DNA of 64,000 nt from Datisca glomerata (GCA_003255025.1 QANY01002371.1:1364001-1428000); one strand, 5' to 3'. Shown: positions 43,004 through 56,478, numbered from the stretch's first letter. A program made the numbers and translations. The notes: generated from the letters alone by a model not told the origin.

Positions 43004-45433
43004 TGTCGCAATGTGCGCGCGACGCAGAGCGGCGATTAAAAAAAATAATTTTTTGAAGAAAAAAAATTCGGAGTCGCCACCAATCATTTTAGGGTGTGAT
43101 TGGTCACCCAATTTTAAGATGAAAATTTTGGTCTACGAAAACTCTAAGTTGGTTTGTGAGTCGTTTGTGTGTGGGGAAGGTATTAGCACCCCACAACACC
43201 CATTATAAAATGGTTACCAAATTTAATCAAATGTTATCTAATTTTTTATTTTAAGGCAAAGGTTAAAGGGATTCATTTTTGAATGTCCCATTTGGTGCAT
43301 TTTGTATAATAAAAATGAACAAAATAAATTACTTTTAATGGGTGGTTCAAAAACCATTGAAAAATTATTTTTGTATTCTTATATCCTTTTAGATCAAAGC
43401 ATTATTAGAGTTATTCTCGGTATCCTATGAATGACTCGTCAGATTTTTTTTAGTGAAAATTAAATAAAGAAATTTACAAAATTTAAATCAAATTGTTATG
43501 ATTTTAATTTACGAGCGTCAACTTTGATGAGCAAAGAATAAAATAATAATCACATACAATCGTGACATATAAAAATAATACATAAATAAATAAGAAGAGT
43601 TAATAACTATAAATAAAAAAGAATAATGGAAATGAATGTTAGAGATGATAAATATGTGTGATAAATTTTAAAAAAAGAATATGCATGGTGAAAATAATGA
43701 AATAACACGTGAAATAATTAAAAATAAATTACAACAAACTAATAATATCCATTAAAAAAATAGAAAAATAAACAGAAAAATATAAACAGAAAAAAATTAA
43801 AGTAAATTTATTTTTACAGAGTGTGATGTCACTCTCTGTCAGAGGCTGACATCAACCTCTATCAAAGTGACAGAGGGTGACATCACCCTCTTTTAATATT
43901 TCATTGTTTTCTCTCTCACACACACACACATATAATTGTTTAGTAAATAAATTGATAATAAATTTTTTATGTGTAAAATAAATTAATCTATGAAAAATGT
44001 TTAATTTCATACATGATTAGCCTGATCATACTTTTTTACTACATGATCTATTAATTACCATTTTTATTTCTTCACCCAATGCTAATCAAATAGCAAAAGA
44101 ATGATCATGAATGGTAATTAATTTAAACAAGTGTCACTAAAAATAAATAAATAATTTTGTTTGGGATATAAATATATCATTTTTTATTTTTGGACTACTT
44201 AGTTCACTAATTATCATTTTTCTTTCTTCCTTCATTGCTAGGAATGATCATGGAATATAACTAGTTTAAACAAGTGCACTAAAGAAAATCCATAAAACTT
44301 TCAAAAAAAATAATTTTTGTTTGGGATATAAATATACCATTTTTTATTGGACTACTTAGTTCACTAATTACCATTTTTTCTTTTTCCCTTCATTGCTAGG
44401 AATGCTCATGGATGATAACTAGTTTTAAAAAGTGTCACTAAAGAAAATCTAAAAAATTTTAAAATAAAATAATTTTTGTTTGGAATATAAATATACCATT
44501 TTTATTAGACTATTTAGTTCACTAATTATCATTTTTCCTTTCTTCCTTCATTGTTAGGAATGATCATGGATGGTAACTAGTTTAAACAAGTGTCACAAAA
44601 AATGATGGTCAAAAAATTAAAGAGAAGAGAAAAGAAGATTTGTAAGAACATAAAAAAATCAAAACTTAAAATGTTTGCATAATATTGTATAGATGTTTTA
44701 CTCTCTATTTTATGCATTTTTATGTATGAGAAATTATCATAGGAGATCTTTTCATCAAATGTAGACTTTTAACCCATTAAATGGTTGATTCACATTGAAT
44801 TAATTTTACACCTCTCAAAAATTTATCCTCATTCTCATTGATTGAGTTGATGACAAAAACAAATCTCATCATCAAACTTATAGAGAGATAAACAATATAT
44901 GAAAACAAAACTTAAGATTAAAAGTAGGAGAAATGATAAAGAATGAGCAAACAAACCTATATATATGGAGAATGAAATAAAGAAACATCAAATACATGAG
45001 TATGAAAAAAGAGAGATGATTAATTAGAATGAACAAAATATATTGTAAGCTAAAATGTAAGAGATTTGAACTATCTTAATAAAAAAAATGAGAAGATGGA
45101 AGATGAATAGAAATGAAAACTCACATTCTTTCTCTTTTTCACTATTTTCTCAAAACCTCTATTTCTCTCTCTAAAATCTCTTCTCTTCCTCACTCTCCCT
45201 AAATCTCCCATTTTCAAGTGAAGACTTCCCCTCTATTTATAGGCAAACTTAGAACTTCACTTTTTTAATTTTAGTCTTTTGTTCCTTTTTTTTTTTTAGT
45301 CTTTGGACAAATTTTCTTATTTTCTAGGCATTGAGCTATTTTTCAAATCTTACACATAGTCTTAGACTAGTATATGGGCAATTTTTTTTTTGTATTTTCA
45401 AAGTATTGGACCGGACAAAATACAATATCTACA
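43004..45433 (-). repeat. 3' LTR of the Tat/Ogre element (left copy)
   Basis: On the minus strand it starts TGTAGATATTG and ends TTGCGACA (TG...CA). Inside are a TATA box (TATAAATA, complement of 45234-45241), tandem ~157-bp units (44010-44600) and TGACATCA-type palindromes (43820-43890). Relative to the right LTR it lacks about 45 bases near 43432. Confidence 0.88.
44010..44600. repeat. ~157-bp tandem units inside the left LTR
   Basis: Four units share ACTACTTAGTTCACTAATTA, CATTGCTAGGAATGATCATG and ACTAGTTTAAACAAGTG, with repeat starts near 44194, 44351 and 44507 after a more diverged first unit. The right LTR has the same array at about 58295-58880. Confidence 0.75.
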
Positions 45434-45450
45434 GCTGTCCCCTTTGTTCA
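45434..45450 (-). other. Polypurine tract of the Tat/Ogre element
   Basis: On the minus strand AACAAAGGGGACAGC directly precedes the 3' LTR start TGTAGATA. This is the expected plus-strand primer position and fixes the element's orientation. Confidence 0.7.
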
Positions 45451-45530
45451 CGCTTCTAAACTTAGAAGGTGTACAAAAGTATAGATAAGTATTTTGATCG
45501 AGAAAAAAAACTATATAGTTAAAGGAAATA

Positions 45531-45930
45531 GAAACCTCGACTTATTCGGGTTCTATGAAATGATGGAACTTATGAAATGGACCTGGATAGACACATGATT
45601 CGACCTCGCCTCAATTCGGGTTCGATTTAACCCTGTAAATTGAAACGGATGAGGTGCTGACACCAGGCATCGACCGCGACAAAGTCAGGTTCGATTTAAC
45701 CTAAGATAAAGAAAGGATGCGGACTTGGATAGACGCAGACTTCGACCTCGACTCGATGCGGGTTTGATTTAATCATATTAATTGAAACAGACCAGGCACT
45801 GACACCGGGCTTCGATCACGACAAAGTCAGGTTCGATTTAACCGAGATATTTGAAAGGAAACGAACCTGGATAGACGCAGGCTTTGACCTCGACTCAATT
45901 CAGGTTCGATTTAACTAAAAATGTTGAAAT
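45531..45930. repeat. Tandem repeats in the 3' untranslated region of the Tat/Ogre element
   Basis: About 2.5 units with a period near 143 bases, marked by TGGATAGACGCAG...TTCGACCTCGACTC at about 45583, 45727 and 45872. Each unit is built from two related ~71-base halves, both ending CAGGTTCGATTTAACC-like. Hypervariable 3' UTR tandem repeats are known in Tat/Ogre elements and can seed satellite DNA. Confidence 0.75.
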
Positions 45931-46810
45931 GATATTTGATCTGATATTTACAAGTTTCATATGGTGTAAGAGCTAGACTAATGCATGCTCTAAATGTTGG
46001 AAAGTCATGTATGGATTTCGAATAAATATCTTTAAATGATTCATGCACTTGAACTGCATCAAAACAGATCAATATGATGCATGTCTTTCAATTGTAATTA
46101 TTGAATATAAATGCAAAGTAGTGTTTTTGAGTGCATGCGTGCTATGCATGATTGAAAATATTTGAAAGAAAATTATTTGATGATTTTTTTTTGAAAGTTG
46201 ACTAATGTCGCAATATCCTTCACCCTTCAAATCAATCACTTGGCCTAAGGTCATGGACTCGCAATGAAGTATTGAGCGTACTTTCAAGAAAATTATGCAT
46301 CCTTATTCATTGGTTTGTGTCCCAGTATTCGGCTTCACGTCGATGATGAAGAAAAAGTGGATAATTTCTGCCCATTTTGCTTCTTTTCTGTACTTTAATT
46401 GTAATCCTCCAATCATGCTTTAGCCTTCGTTATGTGCATACCAACTTTCTCGCGATGACTTTTCAGATTCCCCCTCTTACTCAGACCGCCTTTCTTAGTT
46501 CCTATTCTTTTTTTTTTCTTTTTTAATTAGCTTTCACCTAACCAAGTTTATGCCTCTGAATTATTTCAAGAGTAATTAATGATATTTTAGAATTGAGAGG
46601 AATAAGAAATAATGGAAATAAGGAGAAGATGAAGTATATGTATTTGTCAACTGAGAAAGAAAAAAGGTTTTTCATTGATGATGAACAATGTTTACAAACG
46701 ATGGTTTGGGAAAAGAAAAAAAATGGAGGAAGAATTTATCCAGTATTCGAGACAGCTTTTTTTTTAAACATTTTTTTTGCCTAACTTCATTTTTCCCATA
46801 CTTAGAGCAG

Positions 46811-47967
46811 TCAAACGAAGTATTTCTTGACTGTATCAGAAATAACTATGTACGGTAAATCATCTCACTCCATGTTTGTTAGCATGAGAGCTCCTTCCGA
46901 GAAAGTCTTCTTGACAATGAAAGGTCCTTCATAATTTGGGGTCCACTTCCCTCGGTGATCCTTTTGATATGAGAGTATCTATTTTAACACCAAGTCTCCT
47001 TCTCGAAAATATCGGGGACGCTATTTTTGTCATATGCGTGCATCATTTTTCTTTGATATAATTTTCCTCTACATAATGCAGTCAATCTTTTTTCCTCGAT
47101 GAAATTCAATGGCTCATATCGTGTTTGTACCCACTCTGATTCTTTTGATTTTGCCTCCATTAAGACTCTGAGGGAGGGAATTTCCACCTCAATTGTAAAG
47201 ACTACTTCCATGCCATATACCAAAGAGAATGGCGTTGCCTGAGTTGATGTTCGGACTGATGTGCGGTACCCATGCAATGCAAATAGGAGCATCTCATGCC
47301 AATCCTTATAAACCTCCATCATATTCTCTATGATCCTTTTTATGTTCTTATTGGTTGCTTCCACTGCTCCGTTCATTTTTGGACAATAAGGAGATGAATT
47401 ATGATGCTTAATTTTGAATTGCTCACATAATTCTTTCAACATCTTGTTATTTAAATTTGTCCCATTATCTGTGATGATCCTTTCAGGTAGACCATATCAA
47501 CAAATTATCTCCTTTTTAATAAACTTAACAACCGCACTTCTGGTTACACTCGAATAAGAACTTACCTCCACCCATCTAGTAAAATAATCTATAGAGACCA
47601 ATATGAAACGATGCTCGTTAGAGGCTTTGGGTGTGATGGGACCAATGACGTCTATGCCCCACATAGAGAACGGCGTGGCCATTACATGTAAAGGGGATGC
47701 GGGTACGTGAATATTATCTGCATAAATTTGACATTTATGACATTTCTTGGTGTACTTGATGTAGTCAGATTCTAGAGTTAACCAATAATATCCTACTCTC
47801 AAGATTTGTTTGGCCATCATATATCCATTAGCATGAACTCCACAAATTCCATCGTGAACTTCCTCTATGATTTGATTCGTTTCCCTTGCATCAACACATA
47901 TTAAGAGCACCATATCATGGTTTCTTTTGTAGAGTATTTCATCATTCAAGAAGAAACCCATGGACAA
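46811..47967 (-). pseudogene. Tat/Ogre integrase
   Basis: The zinc-binding domain has its histidines in HDGICGVHANGYMM and its cysteines in CHKCQ; the catalytic core shows GIDVIGP, SIDYFTRWVE and, past a TGA at 47497-47499, TDNGTNLN. The core continues with SSPYCPKMNGAVEATNKNIKRI. The C-terminal part, in a shifted frame below about 46990, reads KWTPNYEGPF, the GPY/F-type module, with a stop at 46811. The single in-frame TGA stands where CGA (Arg) is usual, a C-to-T change. Integrase inserts the element's DNA into the genome. It lies last in pol, after RNase H, which defines the Gypsy order. Confidence 0.87.
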
Positions 47968-48470
47968 TCTTCTAATAGTGCGTTTATCATTCTCAGAAGT
48001 TTGGATGGATATTCTTCATTCTTTATATACTGCTTGATGTCGTAATACCACGATCTTGTGTCTGGCTCTTCTTCAATACTCATACAGTGAGCAGGAAAAT
48101 CTTGTTTCTCAATTTCTATGGGTTGCACTTCTTCCTTAAAGTCTGCGGTGAAAATAGATGCTAGAGTTGCCAGTGCATCTGCAATTTGATTATTCTCTCT
48201 AGGTATATGGTCAAATGAGATCACTTCAAAAGTTCAGCTTAGCTTAGTTACATGTTTGTTGTAAGGTACCGGCTTGGAGTCTCTAGCTTCCCATTCCCTG
48301 TTTAGTTGTCGTATCACCAATAACGAATTTTCGTACACTCGAAGCTTCCTTATCTTCATATCATAAGCTGCTTGAATTCCCATGGAACATGCCTCATATT
48401 CTGCCACATTGTTTGTGCAGTTAAAGCATAGTTTTACCGTGAACACTTTCCCTTGGGAGATATGAGGATT
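47946..48470 (-). pseudogene. Second (archaeal-type) RNase H of the Tat/Ogre element
   Basis: FNCTNNVAEYEACSMGIQAA followed by the segment with VYENSLLVIRQLNREWE and later FDHIPRENNQIADALATLAS is the pattern of the additional RNase H acquired by Tat-lineage elements. A stop at 48234-48236 interrupts it. The usual Tyr-Gly-Asp-Ser at the second metal-binding position is Tyr-Glu-Asn-Ser (codons at 48324-48335), so a catalytic aspartate is replaced. It overlaps the integrase frame by about 20 bases through a frameshift. Confidence 0.8.
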
Positions 48471-50250
48471 GCCCTAATTCCATGTCCTACATTATTAGAC
48501 GCGACATCAAATAACATTATCTACAATTCTGGATCTATAGATTCTCCTTCATTTTTTATTATGACTGATATGTTCTCATCATGAAAATCAAACTTTATAA
48601 GCTCATAATCTTGCACTGGTTGATCTGGAAGATAATCAGCAAGTACACTTCCTTTTATTGATTTTCTCATGACATAAACAATATCATATTCCATGAGTAA
48701 CTTTTTCCATTTAGCGATTCACCCAGAAAGTGATGGCTTTTCAAAGATATATTTGATTGGATCCATCTTTGAAATTAACCAAGTGGTGTGGTATAACATG
48801 TACCGTCTAAGCCGATGAGCAGCCTAGGCTAATGCACAACACGTTTTCTCTAACATCGAATAATTAGCCTAATAATTTGTGAACCTTTTAATTAAATAGT
48901 ATATTGCTTGTTCTTTCCTTCTAGAAGCATCATGTTGAACAAGTACGCAACCCATGTATTTTACTGTCACTGTAAGATACAAAATGAGTGGACGCCCTGG
49001 AGTTGAAGGAACAAGTATAGGAGAATTTTGCAAGTATTGCTTGATCTTCTCAAAAGTAATTTGACAATCATCATTCCATCCTTCTGTATCACTTTTGCAG
49101 AGAAGTTTAAAGATAGGTTCACAAGTTGCAGTTAGCTGTGAGATGAACCGGGCTATGTAATTTAATCTCCCCACGAAACCTCTAACTTCCTTTTGAGTTT
49201 GAGGTGGCGGCATATCAATGATGGCTCGAACCTTGTCAGGGTCAACTTTTATTCCTTCCTTACTCACGACAAAATCAAGTAGTTTCCCTGAAGACGTTGT
49301 GAATGTACACTTTGTTGGGTTAAGCTTTAATTGGAACTTTCTCAACCGCCCAAATAGTTTTCGCAGAGTGACCGTATGATCTCCCCTTGACGAGATTTGG
49401 CAATCATATCATCAATGTAAACTTTGATTTCTTTAATCATCATATCATGAAACAGTGTTACCATTGCCCGCTGGTAAGTCGCCCCTACATTCTTCAGACC
49501 AAATGGTATAATCTTATAACAAAATGTACCCCACAAAGTTATAAAAGTCATTTTTCACGGTCTTCAGGAGCCATTTTGATTTGGTTATACCCCGAAAAAC
49601 CTTCCATGAAATAGAATGTTGAATGTCCTGCAGTGTTATCTACTAAGACATTGATATGGGGTAATGAAAAATTATATTTGGGGCTTGCCCGATTTAAGTC
49701 TCTATAATCGACGCACACCCTTACTTTCCCATTTTTCTTCAGCACTGGGACTATGTTAGCAACCCATTCAGGATATTTTGCTACTTCTAGAAAACCTGCA
49801 TCTACTTGCTTTTTAACTTCTTCTTTGATATGTACCAGCATGTCTGGTTTCATTTTCCGTAACTTTTGTCGCACTCGTTTACTTTCGGGTATAAGTGGCA
49901 AATGATGCACCACGATATTAGTGTCTAGACCTGGCATATCTTGGTAAGACCATGCAAAGACGTCAATATACTCTTTGAGTAAGTCAATTAATTCTCGACG
50001 GCTTTGGCTTGTCATAGAATTGCCGATTTGGACCTCTTTCATCTCTCTCTCCAATCCCAAATTTATCACCTCCGTTAACTCTTGATATGGTTGAGTTATT
50101 TTTTCATCCTCCTCTACCATTCTTAACATTTCTGGAGATGGTTCGAAATTATCCTCGTCACTTTCATCTGACTCTACGCTAAGAATGTGATTGTCAAAGT
50201 TATTGCTTATGCTCTTGTTTTCAAAATCATCGTTCTCAGACCTGAATCGG
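48471..50250 (-). pseudogene. Tat/Ogre reverse transcriptase and first RNase H
   Basis: RT runs from about 50200 with KQVDAGFLEVAKYPEWVANIVPVLKK-like fingers (read near 49745-49830) and VRVCVDYRDLNRASPK. It continues through a frameshift near 49549 to IIPFGLKNVGATYQRAM and the catalytic YIDD (complement of 49408-49419). A second frameshift near 49344 leads to LNPTKCTFTTSSGKLLDFVVSKEGI and FVGRLNYIARFI. The gag-pol RNase H region follows (to about 48470), degraded. The RT copies element RNA into DNA. Two frameshifts and several stops disable it. Confidence 0.87.
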
Positions 50251-50482
50251 ATTATTGGATGAAAGGAAGGTGAGAGAAAAAAATAAATAAATAAATAAAC
50301 AATGCATGAGTATGAACAATATTTTAGAAATGGAAAACGTAGACATAAAAGGAAGAACAAAAAGAACTGGAATTATATTCATCATTAGCAAAAGGAGACG
50401 AAACAAGTTTTTAGATTTTCATTCAAATAGACGAGAACACAGACCCATAATAATGAAATTCCTAAGGCATTGGGTAGAATCA

Positions 50483-51600
50483 TTAGAATTTTGGCATGAA
50501 CACATTACTCTTGAAAATTCTCGAGAAGCACTGGTAGCTCGGTGACATCTCAGTTGTTAAGCTCATGATCTGAATCGTATCGCGAAACAAAGTCTCTGTA
50601 TTTGCACCTGATGATTTTTCCAAGATTGCTGATATTGAAAGCTGGGTGATATCTTCCTCAAGGTTGTATTGCTCTATTGTAACTAGCTCTTTGAATGAAA
50701 TCCCCCCACTTCTGAAGGATTCAGAAATATGAGGTATGATTTCCATTTCCACATCGAATTCCCTATTTTCAAGCCTAGCAATCCTCTTTTCTTTCTTTCG
50801 AGCTTCCACTCTCACTCTATCAGCCTTGGTCGGTCTATATCCAAATCCAAACCTTTTCTCATTCTTGTCCCTGTCGATTAACTTATTTATGCCTTGATGC
50901 TCACTCTGAGTCCCTTACTTGGATGGTATCCCCCTTTTATCATCAACTTTGCAACCATCTGAGATGCTTTTGATAGGTCTGGCGTTGGAGAGGGTTTCAT
51001 GCTAGCAACATACGTGGTGTTCGCAATCTCAAATGATCGAAATGAGCACTCCAATGCTTTTTCTTCCGCCTCGACATATGACATGATGGCTGGCTTGGAT
51101 ACCAATAAATCTTCTTCCCCATATATACAAATGAGTTTATGATCCATTATGAATTTCAGCTTCTGATGTAAGGAAGACAGTACCGCCCTAGAAGAGTGAA
51201 TCCATGGTCGACCCAAAAGGAAACTGTATGCTCAATTTATGTCCATCACTTGGAAAACAATATTGAATAGGCATGACCCGATTCGAATTTGTGTCTCTAT
51301 GTCTCCGACTACTTCTCTTCAGGTACCGTCGAATGCTCTTACTATCATCATGCTCGGTCGCATATATGTTGCGTCCACATAGAACTTTGCTAGTGTGAAT
51401 CTTGGCATTACATTTAGAGACGATCCATTATCAATCAATACTTTTACGACAACATAATCCCCACATTTCACGGATATATGTAGACCTCTGGTGTGTCCGG
51501 TACCATCGGCAGGGATTTCATCATCTGTGAAAGTGATAAAATTTGGTGCGGTAATATTTCCCACAATTCCACTCAACTTCTCCACCGTAATGTCATGCAG
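50483..51600 (-). pseudogene. Tat/Ogre aspartic protease and linker to RT
   Basis: VKVLIDNGSSLNVMPRFTL (within 51319-51585) is the retropepsin active-site region; Tat elements often have DNGS in place of DTGS. A hydrophobic WIHS-like segment follows (GRPWIHSSRAVLSSLHQKL at about 51216), the usual late protease motif. Below it a charged linker (50483-50815) leads to RT. Three frame breaks lie between the pieces. Confidence 0.77.
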
Positions 51601-52260
51601 ACCTATGCTTGATTCAAATCCTTCAATAATGGTTGGCGATGTGGTTCAAAATTCAAAAAGAGTGACAGTAAAGATATATGAGCAGGTAAGCGATTAAGTT
51701 ATTCTATCACCTTATACTCGCTTTGCTTGATGAGCTTCAAAAATTCACATACTTCTTCTTCAAACACTGCTCTTTCTTTCTTCGTACCTTTTATTATTTC
51801 TGGGTCTATCACTTGGCAACCATGCATTTCTCCTTAGAATTCATGACCATTGTCGCCATCTTTGGCCTTCACTTTCCTTTGCCTTTCAAACTCATCGCTT
51901 TTATCCGTTTTCAAAACTTCTAGCGTGTAGCATCTTCCATTCCTCGTCATCCCACCTACTCCTGAAATATTAGTTATGGGGAGATCGAGGTCAGACGAAT
52001 TTAGCTATTGAGTTTTTTCGTTACCGCTTGTAAACCTCATATCCGTATGTCCATGGTACTGCTCTTGAATCTTTGTAAGCGAATGCACCCAGTATTTGAA
52101 TGGTGATAGGCATCGGAGCATAAGATGTAGTGGTGTGAGTTGACTTTTCCTCGTAATGTATTGTGAGAGGTTTCGGGATATAGGGCGACATTTCAACATT
52201 AACTTCAGATGATTCTTTAGTTATCATGAGGACTAAAGAGTCATTTCCCTGATATTCCCT

Positions 52261-53920
52261 TTATCCTTTATGACTTATTGTAAGTATCTTTGCATCCAAC
52301 AACTTTTGCGCTTCCATTTTAAAATCAGCACATTCCTCAATTGTATGCCCCGTCACATTCTTATGAAACAAACAATCGTAGTCATGCATATGCTTCCTAG
52401 AAACGCCATCTTCCTCTGAGCGTGTTGGGTAGGTGTACCCTACTCTAGAAAGAAGATGGAAAAGTGTTTCCATTGACATGCTCACATCTTCCACGTCCCT
52501 CTTTTCATATGAAAAATATTCCTCAATTGCATTTACAGTAGGATTCCCATGATTTGTTAGAGGGTTAGAATTGATATCTGGATTCCCATTAGCCTTTTTG
52601 AAATTCAACCATCCAGCCTTGATCAGTGCCTGTACTTTACCTTTTAATTCCATTCAATTCTCAGTCGAATGTCCCACTGCCCCAGCATGATAATCACAGC
52701 GAGCAGTCGGATCATACCACCTTGGGTATAGTGGTTGTAGAGGTTCATAAGGAATTGGCACCAATTGATTATTCCGTATCAATTGAGGTAAGAGTTCTGT
52801 ATATGACATGAGGATTGGATCATATTGGATAAAAACATTGATTATTTCTATATCTCAAAGGCTGATCAGCCTGACCAACATTTTGCTGGTGAGTCGGTGG
52901 TCTGAAACCCGGTCTCGGGTTGTTTTGAAATGCTGATTGTTAAGAGTGATAATTGTAGGGAATTCGTGAGGTACTTACCACATATGATGTCACAGATTTG
53001 GGCCCCTCACTATACTTTAGAAATCTTGATCCTGGGTTCGCAACTTGTGATGGGTACCCGGAATTGATCATCTGTACATCCCCTTCTTTTCGCTTCAATG
53101 GAGGCCCCTTTTTTTTACTGATGATGTATCTGATAGATTTCCAAAATTCTTCCATTCTTTATCCCGTATCCAATCCTTTCACCGATCACTATGATGCCAG
53201 AGAAGTTGTTTAAAGCGTTTTCAATCATCCTGTCATAGAATGGAGGTCTCAAGGTCTTAATAAACCGTCCAGCCATCTACTTGTCAGACAATGGGGGGTG
53301 TACCTGAGCAGTTAATTCCCTCCACCTTTATGCATATTCTTTAAAGCCTTCTGTGGGCGTTTTCTCCATCCTTTGCAAGTCCAAACGATCAAGGGATATG
53401 TCTATGTTGTATTATATTGTCTTAAAAAGCATCTGCTAGATCATTCCACTTCTGAATATGTTGGTTATCTAATTGGATATACCAACGAGATGCGGCCCCC
53501 ATCAGGCTATCTTGAAAGAAATGAATCAGCAGCTTATCATCATTTGCAAAAACAACCATTTTTCTGCAGTACATAATAAGGTGACTTCTGGGGCACATAC
53601 TACCATCATATTTTTCAAACTCAGGTAGTTTGAATTTATGTGGGTTGTTCACATCAGGGACCAAACATAATTGGGTGGCATCAATGGTACCGTATACATT
53701 TGATCCTTCAATAGCACGTAATCTCTCCTTTAGAAAGTACAATTTGCCTTTCGATCGTGGGTCGTCACTTGGCTTGGTAATAGGCTTTTGCATCTTTGGG
53801 TCATCAACATCGGTTATGATGATTGGCTCATTAGTGAGTTCGCCTTGTGGAGTGAAAGCTTGGTTGTGACCACATGCCATTGTGGATGGGTTGTACCCAG
53901 TTTTCCCTGTCTGCATTGTT
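52261..53920 (-). pseudogene. Tat/Ogre gag with zinc-knuckle-like motifs
   Basis: The central gag domain reads KFKLPEFEKYDGSMCPRSHL then FFQDSLMGAASRWY (53422-53660), typical of Gypsy gag. Downstream blocks lie at 52940-53155 and 52261-52653. Two knuckle-like motifs occur: CDYHAGAVGHSTEN followed by TGA in place of the last Cys (about 52655-52700), and CLFHKNVTGHTIEEC (about 52330-52375). These C-X2-H-X5-H-X4-C forms are usual for Tat/Ogre gag. Frame breaks separate the three blocks. It lies between ORF1 and protease. Confidence 0.8.
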
Positions 53921-54664
53921 TCCTGGACATTTGGAAATGGATGATGTTGGATATTTATTGGTGGTGAAGCATGCTGAAACTGGTCAACCTGATGACGTTG
54001 ATAGGTTGGAGTGAACCTAAGAGATTAAAGTGGAGTATCATTTGGCAGTTGATTTTGTGATGATTGAGCCCCTTGGGGATTTTAAAAACATGCCTTTCCC
54101 TTACTTACAGCGAGGAGTTCGAGACTTTAGCCATTTGCTCTTTTAGCTCCCTAATCTCTTCCTTCATTTCCTTTCGCGATTGCTCTATTTCTTGCTCGTC
54201 CATGACCCTAACTTGAGCTCGAGTTTGATAGGGATGTCGAAGTTGTCGGGCTATCTTTGGAAAATTTCTTTAAAATAAATAAAAATAAAGAAATGAGATG
54301 TAGATTTTTTGCTAATAAAAAGAAGAAATAATGAGAGTAAATTTATGCATGAGAAATGATACTGCGCAAAGTGAAAGTTCTAATGTGATCAATTTCATTC
54401 AATTAGTAGAGCCATCCACTACATTTGAGTATGTAGAAGTCAATTGCATTACTTCATAATATGAGTTCATACAAAATGACCAAAATGACCTAAATCCTGG
54501 TTGACTTCTTCCAAAAACTTAGACAAGTTCTCCCCATTAGGATAGATGGGCAAGACATTTCTCTTCAAAAATGAAGCTTGTTCTTCCAAATTGCCCACTC
54601 TCACAGCCATGCCTTTAAGCCATTCCACAGCTTACCCAGATCGTTGTCGAATCGAGTTGTACTC

Positions 54665-56478
54665 TTATTGTAGCAACTGATAATCATATCTCAGTATATC
54701 GACATTAGCATCATTGTTTCTTACCAACTTCTCTGCCACGTTCTGATAAGCTCTAACTTGGTGCTCAAGGCTTGCGATGACTTTCAATAATTCTTCAGAA
54801 TCATTTGTTGACTCAGTCTTCTTAACTTTCTGATTCTCTAAATCAACTTGCAAATTATCAACGATTCATCATAATGAGTCATATTACTCTTCTAACTCGT
54901 CGATGTACTCATTTTTCTTATCAACAGTTCCATTCACCTCTTCTAGAATTTCTCGTACCAGTTTATGTTTCCTCTCTAATTTCACGATTTGATCTTCTTG
55001 TTCGTAGATTACCCCTCGTAAGTTCTCATTGTCTTCCGCCATCTTTCTAATTTTGTTGCTCAATTGGCGAGTGTCAGTTCCCAACTCTGAGTTTTTTCGC
55101 TTCAGATATGCCCGATCCTCAACCTTATTTCTCAACTCTTTGAGTCGTTCTTCAGCTTCAATTCTGTGTTTCTCAGACAAATTATCCTTGACTGCTAGTC
55201 GTCTGTTTTCTTCCAAGAGGACTAGAAATTTTTGCCGCTTCTCATATAACTCATCTAGCTCATCATTTTTAGCAATCTTTTGATGAACTTCCAGTGATTT
55301 GGCTGATGGTACATCCTCAACTGGTAAGGCAATAATTACTTTGTTTCTACTCTCAAGCCATGCTTCATACTCCTTTGTGGAGTTCATGCGATTCTTCTCA
55401 TTTCGCATCCTTCTTGTTATTTTCCAAGCTCCAATCAGCTGCTGCAGTTTTTGTTCAATTTCTTGAGAATCGTAAGTAAATTCAATATCCTTCAATGCAT
55501 GCGTGGTGGGGAGAAACTATCTCATATATAATTGACGGAGTGCCATTAGTGGAGCATAACTAGTACAACCCCATGGTCTTGGGAGCGGAGCCCATTGAAA
55601 ATCACCACATCTGTAGATCATTGGTGTTAACGGCATCCAATGGGATTTCCAAAAAAACATCATCATCTTTCAACTTAGATAGGTATGAGAGCCAAGCCCC
55701 TTTTGTGGGAAATTGTAGATTCCATTTGGCCATTCCAAATTCTGCAATAGGGATCCTCGTCTTCATCCATGAGCTTGAAAACTTAACTTGAGGACATTTG
55801 AAATCTAGCAGACATCTTAGATGGCTGAGAATCCAAACACACAAAAGAGTTGAAGAGCCGATGAACTTTCCTTTTCCAGACACTCGGATGTGATTCAAAG
55901 AACGGATAGTTTCAGCGAGAATTGAGATAACAGGGTTAACACCATGTTCGAATTGAAGGAACATTTTTATTACTTTATCATCCATATAAACTTGGATCTT
56001 TGGAAATAACACGGTGCCATAAATACACAGAGCATAAAGAGTCATGCCCTTATCCTCCTCCAAGAAATTTAGGATGAGATCTATGAGGTAATCCAATGGC
56101 ACACACTCATTTCCCCTTTAATTTTCAACATTTTCTCAATCTCACAGATGCATGGACGGTACCCAAGAGCTTAGACAAAGCTCTCTTCAACGTGAGCTTT
56201 TTGTCATAGTTATAAACTTTGTTTGCATTTTACAATGGGACATTCAGTAGTGCTTGATATTCTTCAATTAGGGGAGTAAGATCGATTATTACGAAGGTGA
56301 AACATCTATAATGAGTGTCCCAGAAATGCATTAAAGCTTCAAGGACGGGAATTTTGACTACAATATACAACAGATAAGCTATGTAACCATATTTTCTGAC
56401 AAACAAACTTTTCTGCTCTGGTGAAAAGTCCTCCCATATCTTCTTCAACCTCTCCAAGTCAATGCGTGAGAACTCCAT
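54665..56478 (-). pseudogene. Tat/Ogre ORF1 (DUF7745-like) with long coiled coil
   Basis: The first block (56230-56478) contains SLFVRKYGYIAYLLY, EALMHFWDTHYRCFTF and DLTPLIEEYQALLNVP. This is the hallmark of the extra ORF found upstream of gag in Ogre-like elements and of DUF7745 proteins. The second block (55602-56102) continues it in another frame. The third (54884-55495) and fourth (54665-54853) are Glu/Lys/Leu-rich with heptad spacing and form a coiled coil of at least 200 residues. The function of ORF1 is not established. Frameshifts near 56200 and 55550 break it. Confidence 0.75.
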
